Of a stretch of 51,891 nt of DNA, positions 1 through 12,534 are shown piece after piece. The position numbers were made by a program, and so were the translations under genes. Origin of the DNA: Didymodactylos carnosus (Eukaryota; Rotifera; Eurotatoria; Philodinida; Philodinidae); contig CAJNOQ010000403.1 of assembly GCA_905250885.1 (NCBI GenBank), forward strand, positions 1-51,891, in the 5' to 3' direction. The notes beneath the pieces are model-generated. The model was given only the letters and a program-made list of their open reading frames with translations, was not told where the DNA came from and ran no database searches. Positions within the stretch are counted from its first letter, which is position 1. Each line of letters opens with the position of its first letter.

Positions 1-351
1 ATTTAGGGCTTTTCTTGTAAATTCTATAACTTTGCAAAGAAAGGTTGTGTAGAGCTGGAAGAGGTCTCATTTTAATCAGAAATGTGCGGGCTACAATCAT
101 GCCTCATTAAGAAATGATATGGTTACTTTTTAAGAGTTTCTCGAAACTGCTTTTCTAGACAAACGCTTTCTAAAGGGCTCTGGGCAGCTACCACTATAAT
201 ATTCGGATTCAGCATAGTTGATAACCTATAACCCACTAGATTTGACTAAAAAAGCCAGGTCTCCTCGTTAGTTTATCTAAACAGCGAAAAGCCATTTAAA
301 ATATGGCACACTCTTATCTATACATTTGACATCACATTCTCAAACTTTCAG

Positions 352-428
352 ATATCCAACATCTTCGCCAATAGATTTTTCGGGCTATTATCCATCAACA
401 ATAACCGACAATTCCAATCAATCATTTG
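352..428 (+). other. Possible orphan coding exon (weak)
   Basis: A 77-nt stretch lies between a pyrimidine-led acceptor (ctttcag) and a donor (gtaaat). One frame is open and reads 25 codons rich in Ser, Thr and Pro (YPTSSPIDFSGYYPSTITDN...), entering at phase 2 and leaving at phase 1. Neighbouring exons would have to lie left of the window and downstream, and I could not find a convincing downstream partner. It may be chance. Confidence 0.2.
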
Positions 429-2221
429 GTAAATAACTTGACTCTTTGATTCATGTAATGCTGGTTTTTATTTTTACTCTACATATAAATAAATTAATTT
501 TTTAACTATCTTTCATATTGAAACATTAAATAAAATAGAATTCCTAATCGTGTTTTATATACTATGTTTAATTCAGCTAACCATTTTCGTGTGTTCTAAG
601 GTCAATTGGATTATAGTCTACTGAACAAAGTTTTATGAATACTATTAGTAGATTGTTAATCAATTAAGCGAGACTGAAAATATTTATTCATAATGAGAAT
701 GTGTATAGAGAAGTATACTGGCATTATTTATTATTAGCCAGGTAAACATTTAACCTTGGGTTGTAGACAAAATGAACAGAGTACACATTAATTACTGAAT
801 ATGCCTCTTCGTTTTGTCTTGCACAGATTGTATACATTCATTAATGACGAAAACAAGAGCATTTTCTGTAAAAAAGATAAAAATGAACAAGAGATGTTTC
901 TTAATCACTAATAGTCACAGACACAATTCTTTTTCCTCTTTTATCTAGATTCTATTAGTGTATAATCACCATCGCATAAATCGTTGACTCTCATTTTTTT
1001 TCTTGGAAGAAGATTATTTTGTTGCATGTTGTTTATAATAATCCCTGGTGATTTGTGATGATGATCCTTCCGTGTAACAAAAACAATGGTATCAATGACG
1101 ATGCTTTCTTTCACGATTATTTCTATATTGACCGTTCTGTTCAAATTCATAGTAGCATAGTACCGGCGCAGGTTTACCTGCCTCTAACAGTTTTTTCGCA
1201 CTTCAACATTAGAGAAATATAATAGAAATTGAATTACATTTACAGTATAGATTTCAGAGCGATCAGTTACATTCAAATTAGATTACAGGCACTTTACTAT
1301 ATACCTTTGGCACGTCTAATACAATTCATCATAGATAAACTTCTCATTCATTAATTCACTCTAATCGCTTTGAAAATTTTACCAATAAATATAATTTGGA
1401 CGTGAAATACATTTTTGCGGTTACAAGTGTTAGGAGCATAGCTATTGGTGTTACTCTGACTTTAAATAATCGAGGCGTTCATGTTTTTAAGAACGGCGTT
1501 GGGTGCAGAACACTTACTTTTAGTCAGTACCACAGTTTTTAAGTCAAAGAACGTTTTCATCTATACCATCGTTACTAGCACATCATTTTTAACTATCGTT
1601 CAATTTCAAGATGATATAACAACATTAAAATTAAATCAAATAGACCAAAGACAGCTTAGAAGAACTGAGCATTCAAAAAGAGCCACAATTGCGTCACAAT
1701 CGACTCTTAAGCGTCTGTCATATAAAAACAAAATACTTCGAATCAATAGGTTATAAAGAAAGTCTTTCTCTATCAAAAAAGTATCGAAAGCCTTGTAAAA
1801 GATGAGAGTAAGCCAGGGTATGTTCGCGAATCCATTCAAATGGTTGATTTCGGAAATTTATTTTCGAAACTCAAACGAATGATAATAACTCAAAATAGCG
1901 TTATTTTTTAGATACGATTAGAGTTCTAATGTCTTTCTTCAAGATATTCTTACTGGTAGTTGACTTACGATAGTAAGGATGAGTTTTTGGAAAGCTAGAT
2001 TAATAAGAAAAAGAAAAAGTTGACGAAAAGTTATTCAGAAATATAATAAATTTCAAAATTGATAAATGATAGTTATTGCATATCTTTTATTCTATTTTCT
2101 ATTGATTTTGTTTACTAAATATAAAATAAAGTGAGTTTTGTACCTTTCTTGAGCCGTCTATATTTCATACTTCCCCTAGCGAATACATACTTTCGATAAT
2201 TTTTATGCTTTTCCATAACAA

Positions 2222-2256
2222 ATATATATATATATATCTATATCTATATATATATA
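2222..2256. repeat. TA microsatellite
   Basis: A run of TA dinucleotides interrupted by two TCTA units, in the 3' flank of the receptor gene. Confidence 0.9.
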
Positions 2257-2347
2257 CACAAATGTCATAACAACACAAAAAAAAGAAATACTATAAACCG
2301 GATAAACAATAACATACTTCAAGAAAGAAAAAAATGTATCTCTGATA

Positions 2348-5300
2348 TCAAGTACAGGAAGAAAATAGTATTTTTGCAAATGCTTTACGAAATTCTAAAT
2401 TAAAAATTGTATAAATTATCGGATTTAGGGTACTATTGATCCATCCAAGCCAAGCACAAAATGTAATTATAAAATCACTAATCATACAAGAATCGTTTTT
2501 CGATATTCGACAAATTGCGTTAACCAAATTGTTCAACACAAAAAAGGGTAACCAACAGACTAAAAAACATACTAAAAAAGAAGAAAAATAAAAATGCTGA
2601 TGATATATCTAGAAGGGCATTGCATATAGACGAAATTATATGACAAAAATAAAAATTGACAATCAGAGGTCTTTACGCTTGATGTCAATAGAATAAAGCT
2701 ATTTATCATAACGATTTACGGATCATTTTTTTTTGACATTAGAAATGAAACAAATGTCATGTCCTTCTTCTATTCAGTTAGTGCAGGTTGCAATTTTTTC
2801 AACAACTTCCTTCCATCACAAGGAAGACTGTATGATCTCTTGTGCACATACTCACGTGATAAGTTAATATTTGAAACTTATATGTTTTGATTTCAAGAAA
2901 ATTTTGAAAAAATAACTTACTTAAAACGATGACTAATGTTTTTGTTGCTTTTCGTTCTTTTTTCTGATGTGAATGTGCTTTTCGTTTTGCCGCTTTAGCA
3001 ATATCTTTATTGTTTTTTACTATACTACTAGCATTATTCGTTGGTGTTATTTCTAAGACTGATGTTATTGCTGTTGTTGTTATTATTTCATCTTTATTTT
3101 TCAGCCGTGTTTTTAATCGACGATTATTGTGATTTTGTTCGGTTTGTGATGCCGTATGTTTTTGTTGTTGTTCTTGAATAGAGCTGGACGGTTTGGTAAT
3201 AATATCATTATCAAATGAACCGTTATGATGTAGAAATAAGGCAATATCATCTCGTTCATCATCGGGAATATCACCCGATGAACTTGTGATATTTAATGAG
3301 CCTGCAACTATTGATGGTAGAACAGGTGCGGTTAGTTTTAATGTTAAATGATCAGCATTATGTATAGTCGTTGCTAGCGGTGGCATTGGTGTTTTATATG
3401 TGTTATCATCCAGTGTATTGTTAACAACTATTGGTTCTGTTACAGTTGCAGTACCTTTAGGACGACGATCACGAAATAATTGCAATAATAAATCATTTGC
3501 CGTCGTTCGATGTTGTTTTGCAGCTAATTCAATAGCCGCTTTTGGTCTTAAATATTTACGATTTTTTTGCGCTCGTGCCATAATCACCATAAATATTCGA
3601 TAATAAATAGCAAATATGATAATGCATGGAATAAAAAATGAGCCCAACGATGAAAAGATAAGAAATTTATTATTAAAAAATGAGCAATTGCCTTTAAATC
3701 GTGAAAAAGGTTCAACATCGGATTTATTCACACCACTAATAAAATTAATACACATGAAGTTATGAATTTGAACTTTTAGGAGTGTAAAATAGGGATGTCG
3801 TACCTGACTATTGGTAAAGCAATGAAAAATGAAATAAGCCACACAACAACAATCATTATCGAAACACGTCTGGGATTTTTATGACGAGCATATTTAAGAG
3901 GTTTAGTTACCGCAATGTATCTAAAAACAAAAATTAAGTAAGGATTCAGGCTAAACATTGAGAGAATATCGCACCTGTCTACGGCAATTGCAACCTAAAG
4001 AAAAATACAAAGTCAAAATCTAATTAAACTCATCGTGGACAGAATAAGTGAGCTGAGCTCACGTACCAGATTCAAGATGGAAGCAGTGCAGGCCATACAA
4101 TCGGATGCTACCCAAAAATCACATAATCGATCAGATAATTCCCATACTTTATTGAACTAAAAACATGTGAAACTGTTAAGTATCATTTATTTGAAATACA
4201 CCATATCATAGTGGCGTAATGGATGAGGTTTTTTTTTCGTCAAAAAGATATAATTATACCTAATGATCATGAAGTTCTTTTAGATAAAATGCTTTCGCAG
4301 TTTGATGACCTTGTTAATATTCTAAACCTTAACAGTTAACTATCTGAAATTTTACATTCGATGCTCCAATATAATCTACTTATGTGAAAATTATTTATGG
4401 TAAATTTTATGACGAAATAATTAAAAATAAATGATATATAAAACAAACAAAATCTTTGCAATCAGATACTCAATAATATAGATGATCGTATTCTTAAATG
4501 TATTCATATGTAAATATCTATCGTTCAAGGTCAGATACAAAAACGAACACTTTATTCGAATCGTTCATAATACTAGTTCTCATATCTAACAGGTATAAAC
4601 TGTCCTTGAACACGGACATATATCAAATGTTTTTTAAATTCTTCTTCATTATATATGCTCCATTAATCTTGAGGCAAAGTTGACTAGTTTTTCTAAGTGA
4701 AAATATCTTATTCTATATTGTGTGAGGATGTGTATAGTATAATTAATATTTCATTATCAAAAGAGATACGCCGTTTTTATGAAAATCAAATGTATAGTAC
4801 AATTATTCAACACAATACCTCCTTTCTATGTTTGATTACTCTTTTTTATAGCCTTCGTTATAGTGAACTGGTTTCCTACTGTGTGCACGAATTGTTTCAT
4901 ACACCCTAGCTCTTTTTTTTCTACATATACAGCCGATACGACAGACACTTTTCAAAATATTTTGTTTTATGGTATGTGATCAAATGGAAAAGATGTGCTT
5001 ATTTCATACACTTTTTTGTTTTTCAACAATATAAATTGACTAACTGAACAAAAAAACAAATTAGATTCAAATGTTTTTCCGGGAAGCTATGAGATAATCA
5101 ATGTTTTTCACTATAGAAAGCAGCCTGATATTGAATATCTTGGTATTTGTAGTTTTCTCGAAGGACATGACACTCGATTTTTGTTTTTGTCTATCTAATG
5201 AATTTCTATTATTGACGAACAAAAAAGTGCATATTTTCCATTTGATCACACATGATTACTCGGAAGGCAACCGATATATTTTTAGTTGTTTGTAGAGTTT

Positions 5301-8100
5301 TGCGCTTAACTTATTTTAACATAAACAAACAAACAATTAATCGTCTGTTTGTGATTGGCTGCTGTTTCACACCAATGTCATTTATGTCCGATGAAAATAG
5401 TGGGTCAAGAGAGATTAAGTTAACACTGAATCATTACTGCCAATGTCCCTCATATAGAAGTTAGCGACTTATTTTCAAGCTTATCTTGATTAAAAGGGTG
5501 AGAGCAATCCTACAAGGCATATGAACAATGATAAAGATAGACTTTGTTGTGACTCCAGAAAATTACCATTGAAACTGATTTTGTATTTCTGCCAATTTGT
5601 TAAAGTACTCTTTGAAATGAATGACGAAATAAGTGAAAGAAATTCTATTCTAACTATACTTTCAATCAATCTTAAACTCCAACGATAATCATTTTATTTT
5701 GTAAGTTTTGAATCGGTATCTTTTTATTCTATCGGATTTCATATACATAGAGAAATTCAAACTAATGAAAAAAAAATTGTTCGATTCTAATTGTCGCATA
5801 TCTCAGAGAGGAAAAAACAGTTACGACTGCAGTTATTTCGGACTCGAGTACAACCAGACACTAACAAAATTTCATGAAAATCTCCGCTACAATCCCACAT
5901 TTTTCTATGCAAAGTTATTATAACTTCTCCTCAGTCCCTTCTTGTAGTTAGAAAGTGGTGCTGGAATACATTGACAAAAGGGGTCATTGTCTTTAAGCTG
6001 ATTATTATATGATCTACCAAAAGAATTTTCTCAGAAGCTGTTTCAAGTTCAAATTTTTCAATTTTGTTTGCTTAGTAAAATATAATCAGAAATAATTAAT
6101 TTACGTCCATTGTAAATAAAAAATTCGTTACTTTTCTAAAAAAAGCTAACCTTCAAACAATAAGCCATCATCCGAAATCTGTAATAGATATTGACTTAAT
6201 TCGTTGATCTTTGTATCAAGCGTAATCTAATAATATATCTATTTACAGCATTTCGTTTCACATCAAAACTGTCCGTTATCAAAGAAGGTGCCTAAGTATG
6301 ACTTTTAACCTTCAGAAAATCATGTTCCACACGTTGTTTTAAAACTTTCTAGGTTTATCTTCTATATGATTATAAGCTTCATACGCTAAGAATTGACAGC
6401 ATATTAGTATATTACGGATTGTATGAAACTGAATAGAAATATCACTCTCTCCAGTCGGTAAACATCTGAAAATATCTTGAAATACGTTCTATAGTAGATA
6501 GTTTATGCATCCTTAATCTCCCACTACTCTCCAGATGTTTATAGTGTTTCAACAGAATCCAGACAAGTGTGGATGAAGGAAAGAAGTAGATGTCAAGTAG
6601 TATTTTAATTCAATTACTATATCTACATCATGAAGTTTCGGAACAAAATTTTTTTTGTTTTCACTAACTATTCATAGAATAAACAACTTTAGTAGTTGGG
6701 TTTTGTTACGCGACATCTTTACGTTGTCTTGAGTCTTTTTCTTGTCTCAATATAACAGATTCATTCGGATATCCGTTTTTGCTTTGTTTCGTGTACACAT
6801 TTTTCATTACAATTGGAAATATGTGAGTTTTTGTGATGTCACGTAGCTAACAGCTTTGGCAGCATGTTTATTCAATAAAAATCAATATAACTGCGTTTTT
6901 TTATCATATCAAAATACATGTGCGTGCATATGTATTTTGAGAAAACGACAAAAAGCTCATCCGTTATTAAAATAAATATAACAGCGGTACTTGTTGTTAT
7001 TAAGCAAAATTTTTTTCTCAAAGAAAATTTATCGTTATTGCCTTAGGACAAAGATTATAAAATCTGTTTTATTTTATGCCAATCATTCTGTCTATATGCC
7101 GTATAGGCTCGTTGTGTTAATCTTTTTTGATTGTTAAGAATCAGCAGTTCAATAAAATAGATAAAAATTGACAGTTAATGATGGTTTCCGAAAACAAAAC
7201 ATGCACAAAGTCACAGACAAAACAGGAAGAGATAGTTATGTATCCAACTATATATTCGCATAGATTCAAATTCTGACAAATAATTAGCATCGCCAAAACT
7301 CAATATTAGTCAGTGAATTATTTAGTTTAAGGTCACTCTTACACATCGAATCGAATATTTTTTTTATCTCATATTATATTTCTTTCATTCATCATATAGA
7401 ACTTAATGAGATATAATTTTAAAAAATGTATAAAGGTATATTCTATGGTAGACTTGCAATTTTGTATTCTTTTGTGCTAAATAAAGCAAATTTTCCTTGA
7501 ATTATTGAATAAAATAAGAAGAAAAAAATGTCATTCTGGAGCTTGTTATCTGTTTTTTACATTCCCTTATCAATTACTATTTATAGTCCAACAAGTTTTA
7601 CCAGCTGCTTCTCATACATAAAGCTACAAAAAAAGCCGTATACTAACGACGATCTCTTTCTACGTTACTTATATTTCTGACTAGTTTAAAAGTAATGAAT
7701 GATAGCAGATGAATTTTTAATACTATTCGTAAATGGATGTGTGAAACCCCGTATAGTAAAAAGAAAATGAAGTTAATTAAAATCTTTTTACCTCTAGATA
7801 AATGGCAAATGGCATAACAATTGATGCAACGGTAATATCGGCAATAGCCAAACTAACAACAAAATAATTTGTAATAGTATGAAGTGATTTTTCTCTATAA
7901 ACACTAATAACAACGAGTATATTTCCAAATATTGTTAAAATTGGAAATATAATTAATGAAAATGCCCAATAACTTGATGAATTTTTATTAATTATTGTAG
8001 ATATTGATGGTGATGTAAATGTATCATTAAGTATATAAAGTTCATTAATATCGGTTGGTATTGGTAATATCAGTGATAAAGTATCATTTGCCTGTTGCAT
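2348..8100 (-). CDS. DRD2-like: D2-like dopamine receptor (rhodopsin-class GPCR)
   Basis: Coding exons on the minus strand are 8100-7792, 4156-4067, 3994-3975, 3920-3804, 3735-2921 and 2571-2348, joining in one frame to 524 aa. TM1-TM2 lie at about 45-101, after an N-terminus with NDT and NSS glycosylation sites. TM3 has Cys115 and the amine-binding Asp122, followed by DRY at 139-141. TM5 has the catechol serines Ser207, Ser208 and Ser211, TM6 has CWLPFF (456-461), and TM7 has NPIIY (500-504). The end FNLEFRKAFAKIL with a near-terminal Cys523 is typical of D2 rather than D1 receptors and fits Gi/o coupling, which I infer. The third intracellular loop is about 215 aa and low-complexity. The DRY segment uses a 20-nt microexon. 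The first intron is 3.6 kb, unlike the others. An in-frame ATG at 8343 would add 81 low-complexity residues; I prefer 8100. A related amine receptor (octopamine or serotonin) is less likely. Confidence 0.92.
3975..3994 (-). other. 20-nt microexon encoding the start of the DRY motif
   Basis: Acceptor tttag and donor gtgcga bound exactly 20 nt that read VAIAVD plus two bases of Arg. It joins exon SILNL upstream to exon YIAVTKP downstream, restoring the conserved TM3 end. Without it both the frame and the DRY motif are lost, so it must be constitutive for a working receptor. Confidence 0.9.
4157..7791 (-). other. 3.6-kb intron of the dopamine receptor
   Basis: Bounded by donor gtaaaaag after AIYLE (TM2) and an acceptor before FNKVWEL (TM3), phase 0. 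It is AT-rich, and no exon or element inside it convinced me. It is far longer than the 50-100 nt introns seen elsewhere and could hold enhancers, but nothing in the sequence shows this. Confidence 0.85.
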
Positions 8101-8813
8101 GATGTTAATGATAATATTTGGTGATGATGGTAATAATAGAAAATTATTATTATATAAATATACGATGATGACGACAATAGTAGATTTTTGAACATTTGAA
8201 ATAAAAAATGAGAATATTTTTTTTTGCTTTTCTTTATTATTCGTATTTTTAAATTTAATATGAATGATAATATTTGTTGTTATCGTTGTTGTTGTTATTA
8301 TTGTTGTCGATGCAATTGAGGTTTCAAATTGTCCTCTGAGCATGTCCTGATTGATTTCTATTTAGCCATATATCATGTCTCATTTTGAGACAATCATGCG
8401 TGAGAAAAGCCGACTCATGTAAAAAAAGACCAAAAATAATAGTAGGAGAAAGAAAGAAGGAGAGAAGAACAAAAAAATAACCAAGATAATTTTCAATTAT
8501 TATTACCGTCTTGTTATTGTTGTTTTTGTGATGTGTGACTATATGCCATTAAGAATTTATTGCAAAGTACTCGGTGTATAAATTTTCAATTAAATAAGTA
8601 ATGATTTCGAAACGCGAAATAGTAGTATATTTGAATATCATTAGTATTTATTAAAAATAATATTTATCGCCGCACATATTACAAAATAGAAGAATAAAAT
8701 CTAAAAAAATGATGAAAATGGATAAGTTTGTTCACTTTTAATCACAACATCCTACATTGCACCGACGATAATCGTTTGACTTCTTTCCTCAAGCTTTTAT
8801 TTCACTCTTTCTT

Positions 8814-8848
8814 CTTCTCTCTCTCATTGTATATATAGAGAGAGAGAA
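8814..8848. repeat. CT/GA hairpin
   Basis: A CT-dinucleotide tract is followed after a short TATATA centre by its GA complement, giving a perfect-looking stem of about 11 bp about 0.7 kb upstream of the receptor start codon. It could be a GAGA-type element or simply a microsatellite palindrome. Confidence 0.6.
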
Positions 8849-11800
8849 ATCTATCAAGCGCATAATTTATCAGTTATTTTCAGAGGGCATGATATCCGTT
8901 TATAATTTTACTTACAACTTTTATTTACAGACGTAAATTAGGAAAAAAATGAGTAGTAAGAGGGATATACTGAGTGCAAGTATACATTTGTGATAATTGT
9001 TTTTTCAATGTTCATTAAAAAGAAAACAGAAGATAAATGGATTTGAATGTCAAAAAAACCATTTACACTAACATTTTTGCTGATTTATTACATTAATCTA
9101 TGATCCTTTTTTTTTATATAAGAGAAGAAAAAGGATGACGATAATGAAGATGAAGAAAAGACAATAGAATTGCGTTAATGGTGTGTTCTAACAACATCAT
9201 TGTTGACAGTGATAAATAGTAACTGATAAAATAATTTCAAATTGTTCTCAAAGTTTATTTAAGAAGACAATGATGACCACAATTTTTATGTTCAATAAAA
9301 AATAATGATAAATAGTTTTACCTATATAGTTCAGAAGAAAAACTGAAAATATTTTTTTTTCTGATAACAAACTACAATGGCACTCACCTATCACTTTTAT
9401 TAGTCTAAGATTAACTAGTCTTCTAAACTAGTTACTAGAAACTCTCTCTAATAGTTTCTTTACATGATGTATGAAAAAATTTCAACACTAGTTATAGGCA
9501 CTATCATATTGTTTATAAAACAATTAATTGTTATCAACACGACATGTTTATCTTTGTCTATGATGATAGATTCATATATTTATTTTCGATAACGGACAAC
9601 GGCCATATTTTTGTTGATATTTTTTTTTTGTTTATTTTTTCATTATGTACTCTTATCAATTTTTTTGACAAGACTAATGATAATCTATTTGATTTGAACA
9701 GATGGTCTATTGCAAATAATATTTTTTGTTACAATTTTTAGATTTACAAAAAACTAACTTAACATTCTGTTATAAATGATAATAATAAAATTTCTAATGA
9801 TTTAAGACAATAATTACAATTTTTTGCTAATATCTCACTGATATATTCTCCAGTTATAATCACATAAGACAGCCACATAGCTGTTGGTCTTTGTTCGAAT
9901 TAATTATTTCAATAACTTACAATGACAGTAATATGTATATACATATATATATTAAAATTTAAAACAAGTAGGAACGATAATGTTAATGAATGACAGTCTA
10001 ATATAATTAGTAACATATATCATATACAAATGAAAGATATTCTATTGGTTCAAATTAGTCATAAATGTTACATGAGAAATGTTTCCTCTTCAATAATTGA
10101 CGAAGATTGTTCGATGAATATGATTTAATGTCAAAATCAAAAAGATACCTAGTTCATTCAATAAATATTATAACATTTATTTCTAAAGAATTATAATAAG
10201 TCATTGAAAAACACATTAGTTTACTTATTTTAGAGTTAATAAAAATGTTTAAATGTTCATAAAATTAGATTGTCTATACTGAATGAAAATTTTACAAGAC
10301 ATCACTGTGACATTGTTACATCCGTATGAACAAAAATGTCAACAGTATAAAAAAAATAAAATTAATGAAGATTTATTAAACAAAAAACAAAAAAGAGAAG
10401 TTCAATTTTAAATTTTTTATTCAGCTACATCAATTTTAAGTGCTTTCATCTTTTTTTGTGAATTTGTCTGATGCACGAGAATATTTTTTAAAAAAAAGAA
10501 ACTATCAGGTTCAAGTACACATAACATAGAAAAACAAAAGAAAAAAAATCTCATATAGCTAAAATAATAGACGATTTAAAAGATAATAATAAAAAACTTT
10601 CAGGTCGATTTTATGCAATCATTCACTTCTAAATATAAATATACAAGTGAAACTCGTACAAAGATAAATAGAATAAAAGAAAAATATTAGAATTAATCAT
10701 AATAAATATATAGACTACTAATTGTGAATCTATTGAAACAATGAATGATGCTTTAGGTTTAGTAAGTATTGTTTAACTCATCAAATAATCTCACTTCTCC
10801 AGGTGTATTATACATTCATTATAAAATTGATAATTAAATACCAAAGTAGATGAGAAAGTGAAGTAAAACTAAACATTAGAATTTGATTGTGCATAGTTGC
10901 ATAAACTATATTTCCGAAAAAATATAATGATTTAAATTAGAAATTTTGTTATCACGCCAACGGATCATCATCATAGATTAAAGAAAAAGAAAAGAAAAAA
11001 AAATAATAATTGTAAAAAAAGGTAATCAACGTAGGTGGTTTGAACAATTTTTCCTATTTTAACATTCAAAAATGTAAAATGAGAGCTGTTTATCTAAAAA
11101 CTATACATTGTCTCAAATAATTTATAAAATTAGTTTCATTAAATACTTAAAAATAAGTAGTTTGTCAAGTTATTAATAACTTTTCAAAACTATCATCAAT
11201 ATATCGAATAAATTTTCTCCTTTTTTCGAGTGGTAAAAATTTATTATGAATGGGTGAATGTAAATAAACATTTTCCAAATTGTCTAGTGTTTTCCTTTAT
11301 TTAAGTGTTTTCAATTTAAGTGAAATAAATAACACTTTTAAAAAATTTTCGAATGCTCTAGTGACTTCTAATATAGATAAAGAAAAAAAAAAGAAAAAAA
11401 GTTTTTTTTTTTATCAATTTATAGATTGTTCTATGTCTTCTAACAAGATAGAATAATGTTTTCAGTGACTTACATAAATATTCGTTTGATTGTAGGATTA
11501 GCTATCGTATGAGAAAGTATTTAAAAAAATGAGAAAAAAATTGTCAAAATGACATGATTTTGACATGGACAAATAGCGAGAGATAAATGTTTATTTTTAG
11601 ATTTTTTTTTTTGTTTTACGAAATGTTGAGATTAGTTTGAATACTAAAAGAAACAAGATCAAATGTCAGTTAACCTAACCTCAGTAAGTTTGGTTGAATG
11701 AACAATATAAATAATATTATGGAAAATGAGCGATTCGTCACATATAATGAATTCAAAAAGGTGTTAAAACTGTTTATCTTTCCTATTCATAGATATATTT

Positions 11801-12509
11801 GAACTATCTTTTAACTTATTACTCTATGACAAATGTCGAGAATATACACCTCATATTACGTATACGAATGGTGGTGCGTTTCTTTTTCTTTTTGTTCTCT
11901 CGCTTTTAATTGTTGTTTATTATTCTAGATCAGAATAGGTAACACAATATATTTGATTGATTAAAAAAAATCAAATGTGCTCTTAGTTATAAGACCAAGG
12001 ACAATAGAAAATGTGTTTGAACTCAAGGAGGAACATAAATCCTCGGCAATTTATTTGTCCCGAAAAAAAAAAAAGAAGAACAATAAAATATAGTCGTTTT
12101 TCTTTATAATATATAGGCTTTCGTTTATTCATTTTTATTTGTTTAACTCAAACGGATATGAATTTGTTAGATTTTTTTTATTAGAAAAACGGTTATTTTT
12201 CTCTTTTTAAACAATCAAAAGGAAAACACACACACAGGTGAAAACGGAAGCTATTTTCTTTAAAAAATAATCATTTTTTTTGTTTTTTTTTTAAAAAAAA
12301 AAAGAAGAAAAAAGGGTTATAGGATAAATGTGTCTACCAATAATAATTCAAAAAGATTAACTATAGCTTACAACACACTATTAATTTAATTTAATCTTCA
12401 CTCACTCTTAATCTAGCTATGTTTTCTATTAACTTTTATGTATCGCAATATTACATATTCATCGTAACAGATCTAGTGTATTAATATCTTCAAAATGAGT
12501 AAATATAGG

Positions 12510-12534
12510 GAGAGACAGAGAGAGAGAGAGAGAG
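12510..12534. repeat. GA microsatellite
   Basis: A run of GA dinucleotides with one interruption (gaca) in AT-rich intergenic DNA. Confidence 0.9.

Larger units (their letters stand above)
1..2347. other. Gene-poor flank downstream of the dopamine receptor
   Basis: AT-rich sequence with only short, unconvincing open frames. It contains one possible isolated exon (352-428, listed separately) and a TA microsatellite at 2222-2256. The part just below 2348 should hold the 3' UTR of the minus-strand receptor gene. I could not fix a poly(A) site. Confidence 0.6.

Noticed and set aside
3400..3603. Plus-strand frame opposite the receptor's third intracellular loop
   Set aside because: Shadow of the real minus-strand exon.
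3776..3842. Upstream extension of the receptor's fifth exon (reads YFTLLKVQIHNF)
   Set aside because: An acceptor at 3736 joins ALPIV to SGVNKSD and restores the expected TM4-TM5 loop; the extension overlaps the preceding exon's intron.
8101..8343. Upstream in-frame start adding 81 residues to the dopamine receptor
   Set aside because: The extra part is Thr/Ile/Asn low-complexity with a spurious hydrophobic stretch. The ATG at 8100 gives a typical short glycosylated N-terminus, though I cannot exclude the longer form.
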